The notes under the pieces: model-generated
Databases searched by the model: none
Told to the model about the DNA's origin: nothing
Seen by the model: only the letters and a program-made list of their open reading frames with translations
Program-made: the position numbers and the translations under genes
Assembly: GCF_041260155.1 (NCBI RefSeq)
Contig: NC_091933.1
Span: 20,737,599 to 20,801,598, forward strand
Origin: Ptychodera flava
Lineage: Eukaryota; Hemichordata; Enteropneusta; Ptychoderidae
DNA: 64,000 bases
Direction of reading: 5' to 3'
Shown: positions 1-13,145 of the stretch, one piece after another
Numbering within the stretch: the stretch's first letter is position 1
How the letters are laid out: every line of letters begins with the position of its first letter

Positions 1-637
1 GGACATACATCCGCACATACATACCCACAAATATACAGAAATACAGACGCCACCGACTCATCATATAAGCTATTTTTGGTATTTATATACAAAACCAAAT
101 ATGAGCTAAAAATGCTGGATGTAAGATATTTTAAAATTTTGAAGTTAGAGCCTCAACTCAAGGCATTACAGGCCGCATGAAACAATGCACATTCGATGCG
201 AGAGGTGGGGGATGCACACGGTAAACTGTCTTCAGTACAAGTGGTAATTAAGCTTATGCGAAGTTGAAGAGAGACATTGACTTGTCATTGAGACTGATGA
301 CCAAAGAACAATTATACTGCATTGTAGAGCATAATTCACAATGAAATATCGTGATTTTTTACTGACCTGTCATGAAACCGTAGGTGATAGTAATGAAGAC
401 AATGTTTGGAGCGAATGACGACATTACTATAGAGGTGGCTGCTAAAAGTCCCCCTGACATTACAACTTTACGATGGCTAAAACGCTTGCTCAGAGCCGCT
501 GCAAAGGGACCTGTTGAGAAACCACATTAAGACCCATTCGTATTTTTTTTGTATGTAATAGAAGTAAATATGTGATCGGGTATTTTTTCTGAGAGAGAGA
601 AACGCCGGTCATATGAAATTCACTGTTCATCCCTTAC

Positions 638-869
638 CTGATATGAGGCTCATGGACGTTAGACACGTGGCCAAAATCGAAGTGGTACCAGCGCCCTCAC
701 CGAAGTGATCCAACAGAACCACGAAGAATACCCCAACTGAGTTCTGAATCCCACGAACTAGGAAAAGAAGCAAGAATCCTGCAGCTACTACCATCCATCC
801 CCAACCGCCATCCGGAGGATCTCCAAAGGACCGTCTTTTATGGGCTTTTGTGACTTTTTCTTGAACCAT
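638..869 (-). CDS. SLC16/MCT-family transporter, first coding exon only (gene continues left of window)
   Basis: Seen: the minus strand reads from an ATG at 869 through 77 codons to a donor CAG|GTAAGG (last exon base 638), ending in phase 1. The peptide carries the SLC16 TM1 signature DGGWGW, followed by a hydrophobic helix with an Arg and the motif IQNSVGVFF. The exon has the same start region, length class and intron phase as exon 1 of the two complete SLC16 genes in this window, but differs at many residues, so it is an older paralogue. In the family, SLC16 proteins are 12-TM plasma-membrane carriers of monocarboxylates or related solutes. The TM1 Lys of proton/lactate transporters is Asn here. 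Bases 1-637 are intron 1; the remaining exons lie outside the window. Confidence 0.85.
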
Positions 870-1024
870 GATGAAGCTGATGAAAAAATCTCCTAACCTT
901 CAGCTGAAAGAAACATTTCAATATTGGTATAACAAAGTCTGTTACTTGTCGATTTATAGTAAAATTGTACCCACTCAGATGCACACACATAGACACAGAC
1001 ACAGACACACATACACAGACACAG

Positions 1025-1980
<956 letters not shown>

Positions 1981-4575
1981 TTTTACTCAGAGTAATTTTC
2001 TTTACACAAATCCCGCGGCCCATTTATCATTTTGTTCTTGAAAAACTCTCCGTCTGTAATGTTGGCGACCAGCGATCCGATTTATATGCATACGTTGTGC
2101 TTCTGTCGACAGTTCACGTTCACTTCCATTAACATAGACCAGGAGAAAAGACAATGGACATTGCACACATACAGTGTACATTGTCTTTCTTACACACTGA
2201 GTTCGGAATGCTATTATTATTGTTTCTGTCCTCGTACTTATGAAAATACTATTACGTCTCGGACGCTGTCTCTTTGTCAACGTGAATTGCACCGGCTTTA
2301 TATTCGACTGGACATGACAACGCCTATGTAAATTCAACGTTCTATAAAACCAGTGTATTGTCCATCTGAACCGGAAAACGTCCATGTGCAAAAACTAGTT
2401 TTACTCATGTTCGTATATTAGTGCACAGATTGTTACCGCCTTTTCAAAAAATCACAAATCGTTGCCAACGCGATTCCTTGATTGAGAAAACATATAAAGT
2501 CAAGCTTACTGATTAGCTGTTAAATGGTACTAAGCGTCTTCTCTCTCTAGAGGGCGCGATTTCGCGAACCACGGTTTCAAAGGAAACAAAAACTGAACAA
2601 AACTGATGGAACAAAAACAAAAACTAAACAAAAACAAAACTGAGGATTTTATCACAAAGTTTTCAAGCCTTGTAAGACTTGAAGGAGAAGAATGCATTCT
2701 AAATGCATTCATATGATGATCTTTGTAATTGAACAGCTAATTATCTGGGGTTTTTTTCAGACAAGGCGCATTGTAATTCTAGTGCATTAACAGTTATGTA
2801 GATTTATTTTATTTGTGACTATGTTGAAATAAATTTATCTTTTTCAAAAAAAAAAGGGAAACGCATACTCAATCATCCCCTCTACAAATACGGTGGTTTC
2901 GAAGAGGTTCGAACTCATAACGTACGGTACCCAGTCACCTAACGGAGAAGCCACAGACAAAATCGCTCGGCCAAATCCAAAATCTCAAAAACGATCGGTT
3001 CAATAACCGACCTGAGCTGTTACAATTTTTCTGACTGCGACCCCTCCAACGTGACACACTGTAGATTTCGTGACGCACTCACGCTAGTGCGCTCACCGCA
3101 CACAAACTTAGATCTGGCGATACTGTCTTTGATAGTGTCATTCCGCGCCATGATTGCTGCCTATGATGCAATGGTAAAGTCGATTTAACCATGGAGGTAG
3201 CACACAGACTTATCTATCCTGCCACAGTGAAATGACAAAAGTAGCTTCCGATCTGCAGAAAGATGTGTTGAGCTGAAAGATTATCAACTAGAACTTGACT
3301 TAATAATACAAAACTGAACTTACACGAATGATGAAGTGTGAATGATTTATGTAGGCTTCTCATATATTAAACATTAACCAGCTGGAAAAGGGCAGAAACT
3401 GTGGACTGTCGGTAATTTCATATTTGATCCAGGCTATAATCATTGATTTTCTAATGCATTGAAAAACTTGACTATCAGAAAAAAAATCTCCAAAACTCTT
3501 TTGAAACAGAGGGGAACGCCCCACCCCCTTATGAGAGAAAACTAGCATGCATATCGCCAACTTCAGCATCAGTGTTTGCTGGGCGTCCTTCGATCGTATA
3601 TTTGTCCTGGGAAGCAGTTTAGATTACAACCGTTTGCTCGTTTGTCACCAACCACGATGACGTTGTTTAATAGCCCTTGGCAGCCATTATGCATAGAAAA
3701 TATTGTAATCATGAGGGTATTGTATTACACGCGATCAACGATCGCGATGTCGACGTTGAGTTCTCATAACTATAGAGCGTTAGATTTTAATCACATTTCC
3801 CCTATTACCATTTTTATGAGTTTTTCATTGCCTCCAGCAGTTTATTGCTCGATAGAACCATCTTATGGAATATATTATGGTAGGAATATGAAGCTTTTTC
3901 TTTGAAATACCACATAAAAGAGGCAATAAGAGGAGGGGTAGCTTGATAGACACAATTCACCTTTGTGTGCAGTGAGATGCACAGTGTTTATATTTCATTG
4001 CATCGATTACGTGACTGCAAAACCCGTGGTAATACGGACAGTACATTATTTTTCGTTCCGAACTTTCGCCTGCAGAAACATATTAAAAGAAGAGAAACTA
4101 AGTGTGGGTTTGTTCGGGACAAACTATCTTCCTAGTCTTTACATAGTTGAAGAGTCGTACATTTTATTCTGAAGATTTCACCAGAGCAAGCTGGGGCAAC
4201 TGTTGAGGTAGGTTTTAGCATAAGGGTGGGCATAGCAATGCAGTCACGGTGCACGTGAAGGCAGAAGCTTTGGATGCTGAGAGATTTTGTACACAAAACC
4301 GCCCCTCCCCTCCGAGAGCTGAAGCAGCTATTTGTAACATTCTGAAAAATGGCTTCCTATTGCTTCTCAGCTGGAATGTAATTAGATGACTGGCAACAGT
4401 CTAATTACCAAATGAAGTTTTTGAGGCTGCTGGTCTCTCTTTGATATCCATTCATGTACAACATACGGGTCTGAACATCTGGCTATGCACAGAAAGTGGG
4501 AAATACATTCACATCTCACTCAAAATTCAAACTTTAAAATTAAAACTTTGAAATTCATATCCTACAACTGCCATG

Positions 4576-4667
<92 letters not shown>
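4576..4667. repeat. (TA)n microsatellite, about 46 units
   Basis: Seen: an uninterrupted alternating TA run in gene-free spacer. Confidence 0.97.
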
Positions 4668-4669
<2 letters not shown>

Positions 4670-5048
4670 TATATACACACACGCACACACACTTCATATT
4701 TCACCTTTTGTTTTACCTTTGGCGCCGGGTGCTCACTGTGTTTTCGAAAGTTGGAATAGGGGGTTACCCTGTTGGAACGGGGGTCGGCCACTTTCTAACG
4801 TCCGGAAAAAAATAATCTACCGCCCCCCCCCCCGGCCGAAGAGATTGACCAGTCCCTTATGACATCATCTCAAGTTTACTACGTCGTGCAAAAATGAATA
4901 GCATACATACGGCCACAGTGCCGTTTATATCAAACTCATATTACTACAGGTGGAAGAAGCTGTCTGTACCACAAGCGTTTTCTGCTGCCTATAAAGGTCC
5001 ATATCCCTTTGATAACAGTAGCTTGGTGGTCCGATACACGTCGAGGGC

Positions 5049-5649
5049 TAGCCCTGCGTACGATGCTGTGTGTTCCGCTACAGCTAATAGCCCCGCTCAC
5101 CACAGCCCTGCAAAGACCCGTACGTAGAGTTGGTGACTTCAAATCCATTTTTGGACTTGACGTAAAAAGCCAAATTACTGCCGACATTCAGCGTTCTTGG
5201 GCCCAAGTCGTATCCCTGCCTACCTCAGCTACTCGATCGCTTCCAAAAATGCCAGTCTTTTATTCTTTTTTCGTAAATAACCGTCGATGTCGGCAACTCT
5301 CTCGCTAGCCCTGCGTACGTACGCAGTGGACGCTGTGTGTTAGGAACGCACACAGGGAATACACAGCGTACACTGCGTACGTACGCAGGGCTAGCGAGAG
5401 AGTTGCCGACGCGACATCGACAGTTATTTACGAAAAAAGAATAAAAGACTGGCATTTTTGGAAGCGATCGAGTAGCTGAGGTAGGCAGGGATACGACTTG
5501 GGCCCAAGAACGCTGAATTTCGGCAGTAATTTGGCTTTTTACGTCAAGTCCAAAAATGGATTTGAAGTCACCAACTCTACGTCTTTGCAGGGCTGTGGTG
5601 AGCGGGGCTATTAGCTGTAGCGGAACACACAGCATCGTACGCAGGGCTA
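5049..5649. mobile_element. 601-bp hairpin (long-TIR) element with 9-bp target duplication
   Basis: Seen: two near-identical inverted arms of about 290 bp around a short centre at about 5349. The outer ends read TAGCCCTGCGTACG and its complement. Identical 9-bp direct repeats GTCGAGGGC flank it at 5040-5048 and 5650-5658. The palindrome CTGCGTACGTACGCAG occurs near the inner end of each arm. Long inverted ends with 9-bp duplications are typical of Mutator-like elements, so a nonautonomous MULE is the best guess. No transposase is encoded; open frames inside are mirror images of each other. Confidence 0.85.
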
Positions 5650-7512
5650 GTCGAGGGCCAGCTTCATGAGCTTTGTTAACGTATACCGGGAACCTCGCCT
5701 TGCTCGAACCACAAGCGACTGTACTTTCGATTGACATAGGCCTACTTACACATAATCCAGGGTCCACAAACAGGAGACCTGCTTTGCATTGTTTGTCCTC
5801 AGGTCATACACTGAAGACCTGTCAGACCGTGGATCATTCGTGCTACACGGCAACTCCACGCACCCGAGGTCACGGTGCTGTTCAGCAGGCGGTTCCGGTG
5901 CCCGCGCCCGTCGTATTCACCCCGCCGTTCCGCTTGTTAGGCCTAAGCTTACGCTTTCAAATCCTATTCCAGCTATCCTTGACTAACCAGTTGTACGTTG
6001 GTGTAGTTTCGGACATCAAAGCCACAAAGCTAGAGCAGATTCGCGGCGCTTCCGCGTCTGACGTTACGTCCGCTCAGTCACAAGGACTGTTTATCTTATG
6101 CAGTCAGAGTATAGTACAGAGGTCAGGACAATCAACGAGAGCAAAATGTGGCCGCTGGAGGCGCTAGTCACACAATCACAAAAAGATGGCAGAAAAAAAT
6201 CTGTTTCTAAAACTATGTTGGAAAACATAATGTCAACAGCAAAACATATATCAAACGCGTAGCAGTAATACGAATTCATAATGAAAACAATGAAACATCA
6301 GATATTATTTACTTCATCCCCGCCCATGGACAATGAACATTTTGGAATATAACTGAAAAATTCAGTCGTTCTTGATGGTACATAATTCTTTTTTAATGTA
6401 AGGCTGCGTTCACAAAAAATGGTTGGGGAGGGGATTGGAGGAATTCAGGGGTGATTCGAAAATTTTGTTGGGTAGTAGAGGGGGAACTTGAAAATTTTGC
6501 TCTGCCTGTAGGTGGGGGAGCTTGAAAATTTTTGTGTTCCCTTCTACGTTTGAGATTTTCCAATTGAAAGTTTTTGTAGGTAATTCAATGAAAATTAAAA
6601 ATGATTTTATGTTATCCAATTGTTGTAGTGTTTGTAATAGTGTAACAAAATCTAGAACCATTTTGTCACTTTTAATGACTTTTATCTTGAAAACATCTAA
6701 ACATGTTTCCCTGCAACATCCTCAAACACACAATATTCAGTTCGTCGACAAAGCCTGTATATATAAATATGTATTATTTAATTAAAGTCCAGACTGACAG
6801 TCAGTTGTCAGTGATACAAATGCATGGTACACATACACAGGCTGTGATAGCAATCTGAATACTGGACAGTTCAGCATGCTGTAGGGAGTAGAACAAGAAC
6901 ACAGTTTTATAAACTAAAAAAAATGTTGTCAAAATTATCAAAGTTAATACAGCTACTCCCTGCGGGCAGTGTCACTATCAGGTACCGCCTGCTACTGCAG
7001 TGTCACTGTCACTGCATACCTGAGCAGTGACAGGGATAGCTAGCTCTGACTCTGATGTACATGGTAGTTGAAGAAGAGTTTGGGTCAAACGACGCTCATG
7101 ACAGTGAAACATACTTGTACACAAGATCAGGCCAGAGAGCAACACATGGAAGACCAGGAGACTTTAAAAGTTATCGGGGATTTTTGAATTCTGGCATTTA
7201 GTATGAGAATAATAAAATATTAAGAAAAAAGATAGGGTCACCATGCTTGATTTTCTAACTTTTCACATTCTCATCATAAAACAATACAAAAGCAAAACTT
7301 TGAACAGTGCTAAATGAAAAATATGTAACTTAATGGCATTATTTTTTTAACCAAATTCGCCATTATTACACCCAAAATTTCAGAGATTAAAACATTTATT
7401 TGATTGAATATTTTAACCTTCCAGAAATTGATGTGTGTAATTGTGCAATCTGAAAGGTATTTCATTTTATTTTGTGAAATATTTTGTAAAACTGTTTGAA
7501 AATGGCATTTAA

Positions 7513-7836
7513 GGGACAAAGTCAGCTATTTTTCATAAATTTTGTTTGATACGAGATACTACTCATATTGTTTGAAATGTTGAAAGAAACAGAATGAATG
7601 GGTGACCATGCATACATTCGACCCCGGTTTTAGACACGATACATGAAACCATCGCGAAAATGAATTGATGGTCATGACCATCAATTCCTTTTCGCGATGG
7701 TTTCATTTAATTTGTCTTAAACCGTGGTTGAAGATATGCATGGTCACCCATTCATTCTGTATCTTTCAACATGTCAAACAATATAAGTAGTATCTTGCAT
7801 GAAACAAAATTCATGAAAAATGGCCGACTTTGTCCC
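7513..7836. mobile_element. 324-bp fold-back element flanked by TTTAA
   Basis: Seen: the sequence is one inverted repeat centred at 7674/7675 (TCATGA), with arms of about 160 bp that match with scattered mismatches. Ends are GGGACAAAGTC and GACTTTGTCCC; TTTAA occurs at 7508-7512 and 7837-7841. It has no coding capacity. It is a nonautonomous DNA-transposon relic (fold-back MITE), older than the perfect-armed hairpins in the OATP introns. Confidence 0.75.
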
Positions 7837-9656
7837 TTTAAACACTCCCTTTAAACACAGATATTTTTATTACATTTTTCGCATGATCACTGTTTGAGCT
7901 ACAGTATTCAACAACCAAACAATGACAATACATTTTGTACAAAACCGTTCTCAGTTTGCCAGAGATTGAAGACCAAAGATCATGAAGAAATGGAAAGTAT
8001 GTGACCTTCTCAATGTCAACATGGTTATTGAACTGAAGTCAATTAAAATTCATGTTTCTGTGATAATAAAGGATGAATTCACAGCAGTTCAGTTTTGTCC
8101 TAGATCCTGTGGAAAAATTTGAGAAATTGATGTGTGCAATGGTGCAATCTGAGAGGTGTTTCAATTGATTTTTGCACAAAAAATAAGAGTAGGCCCTAAC
8201 CCTCCTTCTTCCTTCTTCACATTTTGACTCCCCCTTGAAGTTTTCAATTTTTGAGTGACCCCTCACCTTCCTCCGACCCCCGGCCGTAAATAATGACGGC
8301 TCCCTAACTGCCCATTCCATGCAATTATATGTATTTCAACACAGGTTTACAACGACCCGATTAATAAATTAACAGCCCAGTTACTCATCCATCATAGCAC
8401 TGACAGGTAATTCGCGCAAGTCCGGTCAGGTCATACAGAAGTATTGCGAAATAGTGAAAAGCTCAGTAGTAGGTCACTGTGTGCTAGATCTAGAAACGTA
8501 CAAGTAATTTGTTCATGGAGGATGGTTATGTAGATCACCCTTGAATTGTGCCATTTTTGTTCTCAAAATGATTAGACAGACCGTACCGGTAGCGTACTGA
8601 TATTAGTAAACACAGTAGAAACACAACGAATATCGGTAAGATGGGTCAGTCTTTCCAAACGCTACATACGTACGAGGGCATTCACAGTTCCCGTTTGCCG
8701 ATCTGGTTAATTTTTAATCGATTTCGTCTGATATGGAATTAAAAATAATCAGACTAGGAGTGACCAGGTGGCAGTTTTACACCACAAGTAATGAGCTGAG
8801 TAATGTCGCACACAAAAATATCGGTTTAATCGATCCAAACTAACCCAGGTTTATCTGATCATCGCGATATCAAAGATTTGGTGAATTCTCACTACCATAA
8901 ATAGCTTCAGGCTTGTGCTAGGAGGTCAGCATGATACTGAAATGATTTGTGGGTAAAAAGTCGACTTCTCATCCAGCGCTTTGGAGAGTTTGAGATAGCA
9001 ATCTTTTTCATGGCAATAAGTGCTGTTTGTTTGTGAAACTAGCTAAACTCATCCCTGGAGGCATTTCTGGTATGAAATTTCAGTATAGACTAAAGCTTTT
9101 ACCTTCTGTAATCTGATGTTTTACCTGTAGAAATCCGCCATGATGAAAATATGGTCGACCGCCTAAGACTTACTTTTATGATTCACTTATTGGATGGCAA
9201 AATCGTATTTAAAGTACTTAGAATTGAGGCCAGCCACATATTGCCTGCCCTTTGCTTAAAAACTTGGGTTCACGTTTAATCTTCTCGTATCATAGTTCTA
9301 CGGTCTTGGTTTGACCGCTAGCTGCGTTTCTACGTTTAATATACACCTGGCATCACTTCTCGGTCTTCTGGCCAGAGGTCCATATATCTTTCTTTCATGA
9401 ATATGACTTTGTTTGTGTACCGTCTATTTACTGTCTGTTCTGTGTTATTTTGTGTCTATGTTTACAACTATTGTCTTACGAATTCTGACCTACTGTTATT
9501 GGATTATGGATTGGTATGATTGCGATTATTATACAAGTGACATTCGTGTGGACAGGTGAATTTCCATGTTAATTGATATCCTAAAATAAAGTAAATGTGA
9601 TTATTTTTGAAAACATTTGTTTTTCACCCTATACACATATGACGGAAGGCATTCTG

Positions 9657-10297
9657 ACCATCGTGCGAGCGTTAGTTGGTGTGCTACAAACTGTATCTGA
9701 CTGGCCTTGATGGGTCATACGATGAGGATCAGCTGCAGCCGGGGGAAAGTCTTTGACAGTGGCACCGAATCGTGAAATCTACGGATCCGATAAAATCCTG
9801 GGCTTCGGATTTGTCGAAAACGACAACAGCTACGACGACCGTGACACCCACAAACACAAAGTATAACGAAGAAAAAATAATTATTTCACCGACAGATACA
9901 AAATAATCGACAATATACATGTACTGAATACTGAGACTATCCCAAAAAAGACCGAATATCGAACGAAAGCGCCAAAGCAGCCGAATATCCCTTGACTGCA
10001 TCATGTGTTCTACCCTAATGAAAATATAGATGGTACAGAACCCGGAAAAGCAAGCTACGGGAAATAAATGCGAAATTCTGAGACTGATACAAACGGGAAT
10101 CAAGACTGAAATTTGTGTTGTACTGGTACAGAAGAATTCTGCTCTGTCCGCTGTAAAATATACCCACATGTCTAGAATCATGTGACCTCATGGTTCAGTC
10201 AAACGAGCTATTTTGGTGATGCATGTGAACGGCTGTCTCTCTGTATCTGAACATCGTGCAAGCGTTAGTTGGTGTTCTACAAACTGTATCAGGCTGG
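9657..10297. repeat. 48-bp direct repeats flanking a 545-bp segment
   Basis: Seen: 9657-9704 and 10250-10297 share GCGTTAGTTGGTGTGCTAC and ACAAACTGTATC with about five differences. Between them lies a 150-codon hydrophobic open frame on the minus strand (9729-10181) with no family I can name. Confidence 0.6.
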
Positions 10298-10321
10298 CAA
10301 ACTGTATCTACAAACTGTATC

Positions 10322-10378
10322 TGAATGAATGAATGGATGGATGGATGGATGAATGAATGAATGAATAAATAAATAAAC
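10322..10378. repeat. (TGAA/TGGA)n microsatellite
   Basis: Seen: tetranucleotide units TGAA, TGGA and TAAA. No gene. Confidence 0.9.
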
Positions 10379-11204
10379 AAACACACACAAACACTTTAAC
10401 TGCTCAGTAACAGATGGACAGGCACATACATAGTACACAGATACATACATATGTATACATGTACATATATAGTTATGCACATACATGATTTTTTTCGCAA
10501 ATACACATTGCTCGATGCAAGCGTGCTTGCGGAAGCCACCAGGTGCCAAACGCTTTAAGTAACGAGTTGCATTTCAATACATTGTGGTGTTTAATGGCTT
10601 ATTTAAAGTACATACCACATCTTCAAAAGCTACAGTCATTCATAGTACCGAGTTTACCAAATTAACCATACGGTACGTCTACATTGGTTAAGTTTGGTTT
10701 TGTTCAGAAATGAACGGCTCGACGTTATTGCATTGTGAACGGAAGATATCACCTGCTCTCCATAATATTTTTAAACTTCGGCAAAGACTTTGTCGAAACG
10801 GCTTCTCCTTTATCCTACCATTTACACAGAGAATTTATTTGTAATTGTGTCAAACATGATACGTTGTTTCTTATTTATTACCGGGTCGTATGCAAAGGAC
10901 ACTTTGCAAACTTGATGTCAACGTCTCAAGCGGGTAATGAATCACAGACGGTAGAGGATTCCCCTCTGCTGTCTATGGATGAACGTACCAGAAGTAAATA
11001 TTGTCAGAATTCTTAAAAATAGAATGATTTCTTATCATCGAGAAGGTCTTAAGTATACTTTAAGAATTACCTTGAGAATTAATGTAGCACACGTGAGAAG
11101 GAACAGGAGAAATGTAAAATATAGGGCCAATGTCCCTGAATCTACTATAGTGTCCCTGAATCTACTATAGACATGGATACAAAATTAAGTATAAACAAAT
11201 ATTT

Positions 11205-11790
11205 TGACTAAAAATGGCAAAAATTGCATGAAAAATACAAAATTGAAGATTTCATAATAATTTCAATGTATCATATTTAGTTCATCATGTAGGAACCTGT
11301 ATACCAAATATCAAGGCCATCAGACAAGTGCCTTTTGAGAAATGATTTTTTTTACCATAAATGGCAAAAATTGCCCTAAAAATACAAAATTGTATATTTC
11401 ATCATAATTTGAATATGTCATATTTTGATCACCCCTATGTACCTGTATACCAAATATCAAAGCTGTCAGACAAGCGGTTTTGATGAAATAAATTTTTGAC
11501 CAAAAATGACAAAAAATTCCTTAAAAATACAAATTTGCATATTTCATCACAATTTGAACAAATATATTTGGGTTATCCCTAGAGCCCTGAATACCAAATA
11601 TCAAAGCTGTCTGACCAGCGGTTATGAAGTAGAAGAAGGTTTTTTGCGTAATTTGCATATTTTTAACAATATCAAAAAAATAAAAGAAACGGTTTCTCAT
11701 AATCATATTTTGCATCAACACAAAAAATATCAAATCTGTAAGCACTGCGGTGCAAGATATTTGGGTGGACGGACATCCTCACAAACGGAC
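11205..11790. repeat. About four tandem copies of a roughly 147-bp unit, ending in a (CATA)n tail
   Basis: Seen: units beginning near 11212, 11360 and 11506 share AAATGGCAAAAATTGC, AAAATACAAAATT and ACCAAATATCAAAGCTGTC; a fourth, more diverged unit follows from about 11645. After TGGACGGACATCC the array passes into ACAT repeats (11795-11893). This looks like a satellite-like internal array of a nonautonomous element; the class is unknown. Confidence 0.7.
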
Positions 11791-11794
11791 ATAC

Positions 11795-11893
11795 ATACAT
11801 AAATACATACACAGACACACACACATACATACATACATACATACATACGTACATACATACATACATACATACATACATACATACATACATACA
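11795..11893. repeat. (ACAT)n microsatellite
   Basis: Seen: ACAT units with a few interruptions, at the end of the 147-bp tandem array. Confidence 0.93.
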
Positions 11894-12485
11894 GACTGAC
11901 ACCGGACGGATACCAATCCCAATAGATTCTATAGACTATAGTCTATAGTACTAAAAACTACTGAAGTAAATTCACCGGCGCGTCCATCTTCAATTACAGA
12001 ATGCACATGTATATGCACCCCTGGTCCATCTGAAGAGTGAAAATTGCTTACCAACAAGATGGCTTACGAGTTCTGTTCGCAACAAACGTTAGGCTTACTT
12101 GGAGCTATTCCTACGAAAAACCCTGCGAATGAATACACATAAAGGTTGCGACTCTTGGATATTCTCAGCGGCTCTCTTATTCATAACATGACAGCCTTCA
12201 ATAGCTAGTCCAAATGTTTTCACAAACTCACTGAGGAAAGTTCGCGACGCTCACAATTCACTGTGTCATGGTCAGTTGGTCTACAATAACCAGGGATCAG
12301 GTTGGTGCTAATGCTTTGACCGTTAGTTTTTCTTAATTTAATAATTTGTCGATTTTGATTTTGCTGCGTTGTACACACACACACACACACACATACACAT
12401 ACAGACACACAGAAACACAAATCCATCTGCCGAACTTTGCCGCTGCTAATATGACAGCCTCGATAACCGATGCAGGCAAGTTCAC

Positions 12486-13090
12486 TCAAATCGCGGTTTC
12501 TTCCTCAAAATCGACGGACGGAGTGCCGGCACATTCTAGGCAGTCGGTTTTATCATCATCGGAGAGTGCTAGCAGAATAGTCTTTGTAGTTGTACAATGT
12601 CCGTCGTCGTCTGTGTCCGCAACTACGAGAACGGCATGTTGGAGTTCTCCACCCGGGTAGTCGGGGATCACTTCCTTGGGCGAGTCGTCCTCTTCGTCCT
12701 TCGTGGTAGCTTTCCCCCGCTCCCATATGCAATGGCCAACAAATAATATCAGTCCACTCAGAAGAAGACATGTTCCGCTCAGGTAAAATGAAACTCTGTA
12801 GTCTTCAGTGTAATCGTAAAGGTAGCCTGTGTTGAGGGAAGATTACAGGAAAAAAAACTTAAATTTTAAATAGTTGGACCGTGGCGCGGATTATTCAACT
12901 TTGGTTGTTCTAACAGTGGTAGAAAACGCTGTAAGTGTATGTTAAAAATATTTCATTTACTTCTTTGAGCACAACAAATTTGTTGAATTCTCACTATTCT
13001 CACTAAAGACTGCATATTGAGCATGGAAGGTCTCGGTTTCTTGTGAGCCCGAATGTCAACGAGAGAAATTTAATTATCATTTTTGGCTTC

Positions 13091-13145
<55 letters not shown>

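Larger units (their letters stand above)
5659..12218. other. Gene-free spacer with old repeats
   Basis: Holds the fold-back element at 7513-7836 and two related 60-bp blocks at about 7425 and 8117 (AAATTGATGTGTG then GTGCAATCTGA). Purine-rich GGGAGG blocks lie near 6420-6540, with pyrimidine-rich counterparts at 8200-8290. The direct repeats at 9657/10250 and the 147-bp array are also here. No conserved coding exon seen. Confidence 0.55.

Noticed and set aside
2885-2965. Possible tRNA-derived SINE head on the minus strand (GAGTTCGAACC like a B box)
   Set aside because: The A-box/B-box distance is too short for a tRNA, no cloverleaf forms, and no tail or duplication is seen.
5225-5767. 180-codon minus frame and 99-codon plus frame across the 601-bp hairpin
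   Set aside because: The two frames encode nearly the same peptide because they are mirror copies of the inverted arms; no family motif.
5673-6167. 164-codon plus-strand frame in GC-richer sequence
   Set aside because: No recognisable domain, no conserved start context and no splice partner; treated as chance.
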